Below, one piece after another: positions 35,897-40,000 of a DNA stretch of 40,000 nt. The DNA comes from Gammaproteobacteria bacterium. Lineage in GTDB: Bacteria > Pseudomonadota > Gammaproteobacteria > Arenicellales > JAJDZL01. The notes under the pieces were generated by a model. It did not search any database. It was given only the letters and a program-made list of their open reading frames with translations, and was not told where the DNA came from. Positions within the stretch are counted from its first letter, which is position 1. Each line of letters begins with the position of its first letter. A program made the position numbers and the translations under genes. The stretch is taken from the NCBI GenBank assembly GCA_022823625.1, contig JAJEHQ010000018.1, forward strand, positions 1-40,000. The letters are read 5' to 3'.

Positions 35897-36751
35897 ATGA
35901 TTCGAATTACCCGTACAGCGATTGTTTGTGTGCTGCTGTCAGCACTCAATCAGAATTTTGTGTTTGCGCAGGATTCGAAGGTAATAGTACCAGGATCGGA
36001 ATTTCGCGACTGCGAGAGTTGCCCACTGATGGTTATCATTCCCCAAGGGTCGTTCATGATGGGTTTACCGGAGTCGGTGGAAGGAAGAGACGATGAACGC
36101 CCAAATCATTCGGTCACCATTTCATATGATTTTGCCGTCAGTAAGTTCGAGGTGACATTCCGAGAATGGGATGTGTGCGTGTCGGAAGGCGGATGCTCAT
36201 ATCATCCGGACGATAATGGCTGGGGGCGCGGAAGTCGACCAGTGATTCATGTCAACTGGGACGACGCCAATGAATATGTTGATTGGCTGAGCCGAAAAAC
36301 GGGGTGGCGCTATCGCCTTCTTTCAGAGTCGGAATGGGAGTATGTGGCACGTGCAGGCTCGACCGGAGATTTTCACTTCGGTTCGACGATCTCGCCCGAT
36401 CAGGCTAATTATCGCGGAGAATACACATGGGGCGGAGGGCCTAAGGGAGTTTATCGAGAGAAAACAGTTCCGGTGGGCAGTTTCCCAGGGAATGATTTTG
36501 GTTTGCACGATGTTCATGGCAACGTATGGGAGTGGGTGGAGGATTGTTGGTACAACACTTATCACGGCGCACCTAAAGATGGTAGTGCATGGACATGGGA
36601 TGAACATTGCTACCGACGCGTGTTGCGTGGCGGCTCGTGGTTCGACGTACCGTGGGCCCTTCGCTCCTCACGTCGCGACTTTCTTGATAGAGAATTTCGA
36701 TTCAGCACTATCGGGTTTCGTGTCGCTAGTACGCTTACCCCTTTATTCTAA
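35897..36751 (+). CDS. Secreted SUMF1/FGE-fold protein, copy 2 (DGR-target-like)
   Basis: Protein of 284 residues, tandem paralogue of the preceding SUMF1-fold gene. A signal peptide (MIRITRTAIVCVLLSALNQN to about residue 24, FVFAQ) leads into EFRDCESCPLMV, IPQGSFMMGLPES, KFEVTFREWDVCV, YRLLSESEWEYVARAG, FGLHDVHGNVWEWVEDCW and RVLRGGSW to IGFRVAST. The ATG at 35897 is used because it begins the signal peptide where copy 1 also has a Met; a GTG at 35873 is the longer option. The catalytic Cys pair of aerobic FGE is missing here too. Both copies keep an N-terminal Cys pair (CESC/CETC). Conserved framework with a highly changed C-terminal patch suggests a binding protein diversified for ligand recognition. 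Confidence 0.87.
   Translation: MIRITRTAIVCVLLSALNQNFVFAQDSKVIVPGSEFRDCESCPLMVIIPQGSFMMGLPESVEGRDDERPNHSVTISYDFAVSKFEVTFREWDVCVSEGGCSYHPDDNGWGRGSRPVIHVNWDDANEYVDWLSRKTGWRYRLLSESEWEYVARAGSTGDFHFGSTISPDQANYRGEYTWGGGPKGVYREKTVPVGSFPGNDFGLHDVHGNVWEWVEDCWYNTYHGAPKDGSAWTWDEHCYRRVLRGGSWFDVPWALRSSRRDFLDREFRFSTIGFRVASTLTPLF
36626..36727 (+). repeat. Variable-region-like segment 2 in SUMF1-fold copy 2
   Basis: Aligned without gaps to 35417-35518 over 34 codons. Shared anchor codons CCG, CTTCGCTCC, CGC, CGA and ATCGGG alternate with blocks of changed codons (for example TTC GAC GTA where copy 1 has CGC TAC GGT). A short inverted repeat AGGG/CCCT (36764-36776) follows the gene, much weaker than the hairpins usual after DGR variable regions. 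Confidence 0.6.
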
Positions 36752-36817
36752 ATAGGAGTCCGTAGGGTGAAGCCCTTTGGCTAATGCTTTACTGACTGAT
36801 CGAAGTCATTTCACATT

Positions 36818-37288
36818 ATGGCAGACATATTCGATTTGCAGAAACGAAGAGAGATTATGGCTTCAATTTCTGCGAAGGACACCAAGCCAGAATTGTTGTT
36901 GCGAAAGGCTTTGCACCGCAAGGGTTTCCGATACAGACTTCACGAAAAGAGCTTGCCTGGTAAACCTGATTTAGTATTTCGTGGACTTAACGCTGTCGTA
37001 TTCGTCAACGGCTGTTTTTGGCACGGACATGATTGCCAATTGTTCAGAGTGCCAGCCACAAATCGAGAATTCTGGGAAACAAAGATCAAGACCAATCAGG
37101 TCCGAGATGCAAAGAATAGAGCCCTTTTGTTGGAGCAGAACTGGCGGGTTCTAATCGTTTGGGAGTGTAGTACAAGGGGTAAGGGCAGACTGGAATTTGA
37201 GGAGTTAATGACCAACGTCACAAACTGGTTGAAAAGCGACGAAAAATATTTACAGATACGTGGTCTAATCCACTCAGATGCGAAATGA
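36818..37288 (+). CDS. vsr: Very short patch repair endonuclease (Vsr)
   Basis: Protein of 156 residues. It has the Vsr pattern: RREIMASISAKDTKPELLLR, GFRYRLHEKSLPGKPDLVF with the catalytic Asp, VVFVNGCFWHGHDCQLFRVP with metal-binding residues, and NQVRDAKNRALLLEQNWRVLIVWEC. Vsr nicks the T strand at T:G mismatches that arise from deamination of 5-methylcytosine made by a Dcm-type methylase. Vsr genes normally sit beside such a methylase; none is in the window, so this is an orphan, perhaps a restriction-modification remnant. It follows SUMF1-fold copy 2 by 66 bases. Confidence 0.93.
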   Translation: MADIFDLQKRREIMASISAKDTKPELLLRKALHRKGFRYRLHEKSLPGKPDLVFRGLNAVVFVNGCFWHGHDCQLFRVPATNREFWETKIKTNQVRDAKNRALLLEQNWRVLIVWECSTRGKGRLEFEELMTNVTNWLKSDEKYLQIRGLIHSDAK

Positions 37289-37404
37289 CGCGAGCTAACT
37301 GTCCTGAGTATCGAATCTAACGAAGTGTCGCGTTAAGGTCATTCATGATAAACTCTTATATGGAATCAATCCACTGAAGAAATTCACTCTGACGGGCAAG
37401 TAAA

Positions 37405-38610
37405 GTGCAACGGCGATCCTTTCTCAAATTAGGCGCAGCTGCTGGGGCAGTCTATGCGTCTTCCAGGCGCACTCCAACACTTGCCTCGACCGTTGAACCA
37501 AGAATTCAGCGTTACGTGCAACTTGGTTCAACTGGCCTCACTGTTTCAGATATCTCCTTTGGCGGTAGCCGTTTATCCGACTCATCGCTTGTAAGCTACG
37601 CCTACGATCGCGGTGTAACCTATTTTGATACTGCAGAAAGCTACCGCGGCGGGGCTTCGGAAACCGCCGTTGGTACGGCCCTTGCCGGGGTGCGAGACAA
37701 GGTCATCATCGCATCTAAAACCAGAGCCAGAGCCGGACAGGGGCAAAGGGAGATCATGTCTGCCTTGGAAAACAGCTTGCGGCGCCTTCGAACCGATTAT
37801 GTTGACCTGTATTACATTCATGCAGTAAACAGTATTGATCGCCTCGAGAATCCCGAGTGGGGCGAATTTACCGAACGGGCGATTGAACAGGGAAAGATCA
37901 GATTTCGCGGGATGTCCGGGCACGGTTCAAAGTTGGTTCAATGTCTGGACTATGCGCTGGATCAAGACATGGTCGACGTTGTGTTGGTTGCATTTAATTT
38001 CGCACAGGATCCGACATTTGTTGAACAGATTAAACACAAGTTTCACTACGTTTCGTTACAGCCTGGTTTGGTTGAGGTGCTGGACAGAGCGCGTAGTAAA
38101 GGTGTCGGAGTGGCAGCAATGAAAACACTGATGGGTGCGCGGTTGAACGATATGCGAAAGTATGAATCGCAGGGTGCTACATTCGCACAGGCAGCACTGA
38201 AATGGGTACTGAATAGTGGTCGCGTTGATGTTGCATTAATTTCAATGACCGATGAATACGACATTGATGAATATCTTGGTGCCTCTGGTGCCTCTCCGGT
38301 TGCAGATTTGGATACAGACCTATTAACTTGTTATGTCGCTATGCAGGGCTCGCAGTATTGCCTGCAGGGCTGTGGTGTGTGTGCAGATTCCTGTGCCTAT
38401 GGAGTACCGATTTCAGATGTGCTTAGAACGCGTATGTATGCAGTCGACTATCAAGATGCGCAACTCGCAATGGATGGTTATGCGAATCTGGAAGGCGGAG
38501 CGACTGCGTGTCTGAATTGTGTAGAACAAACCTGTCTGGGGGCCTGCCCCAACAATATTCCAATCGCATCATTTACGCGGGATGCTGCGCAGCGTTTCAG
38601 CTTGGCGTGA
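37405..38610 (+). CDS. Tat-exported aldo/keto reductase with C-terminal Fe-S cysteine clusters
   Basis: Protein of 401 residues starting at GTG. The N-terminus MQRRSFLKLGAAAGA is a Tat signal (RRSFLK), so the folded enzyme is exported to the periplasm. The aldo/keto reductase barrel keeps the tetrad Asp75, Tyr80, Lys105 and His139 (YFDTAESY, IIASKT, YYIHA). After the barrel come two cysteine groups of the pattern C-x3-C-x2-C-x3-C (QYCLQGCGVCADSC) and C-x2-C-x4-C-x3-CP (CLNCVEQTCLGACP), able to hold two [4Fe-4S] clusters, as in ferredoxin-linked AKRs. A partner membrane protein overlaps its stop by four bases (GTGA). Substrate unknown; a periplasmic electron-transfer role is inferred. Confidence 0.88.
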   Translation: MQRRSFLKLGAAAGAVYASSRRTPTLASTVEPRIQRYVQLGSTGLTVSDISFGGSRLSDSSLVSYAYDRGVTYFDTAESYRGGASETAVGTALAGVRDKVIIASKTRARAGQGQREIMSALENSLRRLRTDYVDLYYIHAVNSIDRLENPEWGEFTERAIEQGKIRFRGMSGHGSKLVQCLDYALDQDMVDVVLVAFNFAQDPTFVEQIKHKFHYVSLQPGLVEVLDRARSKGVGVAAMKTLMGARLNDMRKYESQGATFAQAALKWVLNSGRVDVALISMTDEYDIDEYLGASGASPVADLDTDLLTCYVAMQGSQYCLQGCGVCADSCAYGVPISDVLRTRMYAVDYQDAQLAMDGYANLEGGATACLNCVEQTCLGACPNNIPIASFTRDAAQRFSLA

Positions 38611-38981
38611 GACAATTCTTTGCACACTTCCTGTTTGTACTAGCAGCCTGGACCCTCACCATCAAATGGATTCTGCCTGTTGTTTGGGCACTCAATGAGA
38701 ATGTTACTATCAGTACTTACATCTGGTGGGACTTTTGGTGGGTGATACACATCGCACTTGGCGTCGCGCTTATCTATGGCTTTCGATTTCTGTTCAGTTT
38801 TTTGATGATCGTTTCAGCGCTTGAAATTGTTATCGTCGTTACTAAATTTGTTTTGTTTCTTCCTGATCCTGAGTGGACCATATGGACGATGAACTGGTTC
38901 GTGAATAAGGTCTTTGTTCTTGTCATATTTGTGATGCTTCTTCTACACGCTCTGTTCAATCGACATTCATATCAGCACTAA
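38607..38981 (+). CDS. Small four-helix membrane protein coupled to the aldo/keto reductase
   Basis: A GTG at 38607 overlaps the reductase stop (GTGA), giving 124 residues. An in-frame ATG at 38508 would overlap the reductase coding region by a hundred bases with non-hydrophobic sequence, so I prefer the overlap start. Four hydrophobic helices follow: FLFVLAAWTLTIKWILPVV, WWVIHIALGVALIYGF, LFSFLMIVSALEIVIVVTKF and VFVLVIFVMLLLHALF. No family recognised. The tight coupling suggests it anchors or passes electrons to the exported Fe-S reductase. No gene lies in the 172 bases that follow, which hold a candidate promoter. Confidence 0.7.
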   Translation: MRQFFAHFLFVLAAWTLTIKWILPVVWALNENVTISTYIWWDFWWVIHIALGVALIYGFRFLFSFLMIVSALEIVIVVTKFVLFLPDPEWTIWTMNWFVNKVFVLVIFVMLLLHALFNRHSYQH

Positions 38982-39075
38982 ATCGATTCAGAACTGGCGA
39001 TATTCCAATCTTTCAGCCTTGGTGCACAACACTCTGAGGCAGCTTTTCGATCACCAATCAATACTTGGAATATTC

Positions 39076-39104
39076 TTGCACAAATTGTTGGCTTCGAATT
39101 TAAT
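39076..39104 (+). promoter_or_regulatory. Candidate promoter of the M24 hydrolase gene
   Basis: TTGCAC (39076-39081) and TTTAAT (39099-39104) are 17 bases apart. The -10 matches five of six consensus bases, the -35 fewer. The start codon is about 50 bases downstream, preceded by GGAGG (39142-39146). Confidence 0.4.
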
Positions 39105-39153
39105 TACCGCTTTAAATTCACATTTTTGAATACAACCACCCGGAGGACTAGTA

Positions 39154-40000
39154 ATGAAGCCCGGCAACGATTTATCCAGTTCCTCGATTCATATGCAACC
39201 GTTTTCTTCTGAGGAGTATGATGAGCGCCTTTCGCGAGTTCGTGCCGGTATGGTCAAACGCGGATTGGATGGCATGCTCATCTCAAGCCCGGACAACATT
39301 TGCTATCTTACCGGCCTCAGTTATCATGGTTATTTCGCCTACCAACTGCTGGTAGTCCCACAGTCCGGTCAACCATGCCTGATCACAAGAGCGATGGAAG
39401 GACCGACAATTCGTGATGAGGTGCCGAATGTACGCCACTGTCCATATTCAGACAGTGCTGGTGCTGGTGGCGATGTGTCTGAACAGTATGTTGAACCCGT
39501 CAACACTACCGTACAAACAATTTCAGAGGAAGGCCTTTCTAATGCCCGGATTGGTTTTGAGGCGAACAGTTCCTATTTTCCATACGGTATTGCACAGTGC
39601 ATTCAGGACTCATTGCCCAATTCAGAGTTCGTCGATGCTTCCGATGTAGTCAGTGAATGTCGACTGGTTAAATCACCACAGGAGATCGAGTATGCCAGAC
39701 GAGCTGCAAAGATTACTGATGCAATGTTGATGTCTGGTATCGCAACTGCTGGACTAGGTGTGCTTCAGCGAGATGTGATGGCTGCAATTTACCAGGCAAT
39801 GTTGCATCATGGTGGTACCTATCCGGCTTTTGTACCGCTTCTTCGTACGACTGACAACTTAGACCATGAGCATTCAACCTGGGAAGACAAGCCTTTGAAG
39901 TACGCCGATATGGTGTTCATTGAATTGAGCGGATGTGTCGCAAGATATCATGCACCTGCTGGCAGACTGTTCTTTGTTGGAGATGCACCGAAGCAAACAA
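39154..40000 (+). CDS. M24-family creatinase/ectoine-hydrolase-like enzyme, 3' end outside window
   Basis: The start is ATG at 39154 with GGAGG seven bases upstream; the frame stays open to the window edge (at least 282 codons). The N-terminal creatinase/prolidase domain has YDERLSRVRAGMVKRGLDGM and SSPDNICYLTGLSYHGYFAY. The M24 'pita-bread' domain begins at SECRLVKSPQEIEYARRAAK and reaches FIELSGCVARYHAPAGRLFF. In metal-dependent aminopeptidase P this last motif holds two Asp ligands; here the first is Glu and the second is missing, so it resembles metal-free creatinases and ectoine hydrolases, which open cyclic or amide C-N bonds of osmolytes. Xaa-Pro peptidase is less likely. The rest of the active site lies beyond the edge. 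Confidence 0.85.
   Translation, partial: MKPGNDLSSSSIHMQPFSSEEYDERLSRVRAGMVKRGLDGMLISSPDNICYLTGLSYHGYFAYQLLVVPQSGQPCLITRAMEGPTIRDEVPNVRHCPYSDSAGAGGDVSEQYVEPVNTTVQTISEEGLSNARIGFEANSSYFPYGIAQCIQDSLPNSEFVDASDVVSECRLVKSPQEIEYARRAAKITDAMLMSGIATAGLGVLQRDVMAAIYQAMLHHGGTYPAFVPLLRTTDNLDHEHSTWEDKPLKYADMVFIELSGCVARYHAPAGRLFFVGDAPKQT

Noticed and set aside
34562..37288. DGR reverse transcriptase or template repeat inside the window
   Set aside because: I found no frame with RT motifs and no A-rich copy of the variable segment around the SUMF1-fold genes, so only the target side is claimed.
1..40000. CRISPR arrays, insertion sequences or integrases
   Set aside because: No regularly spaced repeats, transposase or integrase frames were seen.

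Overview
The window looks like the chromosome of a gammaproteobacterium, probably a marine heterotroph. Two core blocks have the gammaproteobacterial order: rpsT / murJ-(DUF2203)-ribF-ileS-lspA and tRNA-Gln-prs-rplY-pth-ychF. rpsT starts with TTG, as in Escherichia coli. TRAP transporters, quaternary-amine catabolism and a creatinase-like hydrolase fit a free-living osmolyte user. No species is claimed.

Layout. 1-8.5 kb: a minus-strand operon (Rieske oxygenase of the carnitine/betaine type, carnitine-dehydrogenase-like enzyme, short-chain dehydrogenase, beta-keto acid cleavage enzyme) divergent from a TAXI-TRAP uptake system (binding protein, fused permease with DUF3394, DUF2834 membrane protein). 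Together they suggest uptake of carnitine or a similar betaine, oxidation to the 3-keto acid, CoA-dependent cleavage and demethylation. 8.6-10.1 kb: a RES/Xre toxin-antitoxin pair between a full DUF2834 gene and a truncated second copy of its 3' end. 10.2-11.2 kb: a D-cysteine desulfhydrase-like enzyme. 11.2-18.9 kb: lspA, ileS, ribF, DUF2203, murJ, a uracil-DNA-glycosylase-fold gene and divergent rpsT. 18.9-26.1 kb: DctM/DctQ TRAP permeases without a binding protein, glutathione reductase and a PutA that lacks the DNA-binding domain. 26.1-29.7 kb: ychF, pth, rplY, prs, tRNA-Gln.

29.7-39 kb is accessory and begins directly behind the tRNA. It holds a Sel1-repeat protein, an ECF sigma factor overlapping a large VWA protein, a membrane coiled-coil protein, two tandem secreted SUMF1-fold proteins, a Vsr endonuclease, a Tat-exported Fe-S aldo/keto reductase and a small membrane protein. 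The window ends inside a creatinase/ectoine-hydrolase-like M24 gene.

The most interesting signal is in the two SUMF1-fold proteins. Over most of their length they differ mainly at synonymous third codon positions. Near the C-terminus (35417-35518 and 36626-36727) the codons that differ change mostly at positions 1 and 2, while the invariant codons between them contain almost no adenine. This is the pattern left by adenine-directed mutagenesis in diversity-generating retroelements (DGRs). I see no reverse transcriptase or template repeat in the window, so these would be remote or relic DGR targets. The sigma/VWA pair, with a duplicated N-terminal motif and a strong internal ribosome binding site, is the second candidate for an undescribed system.
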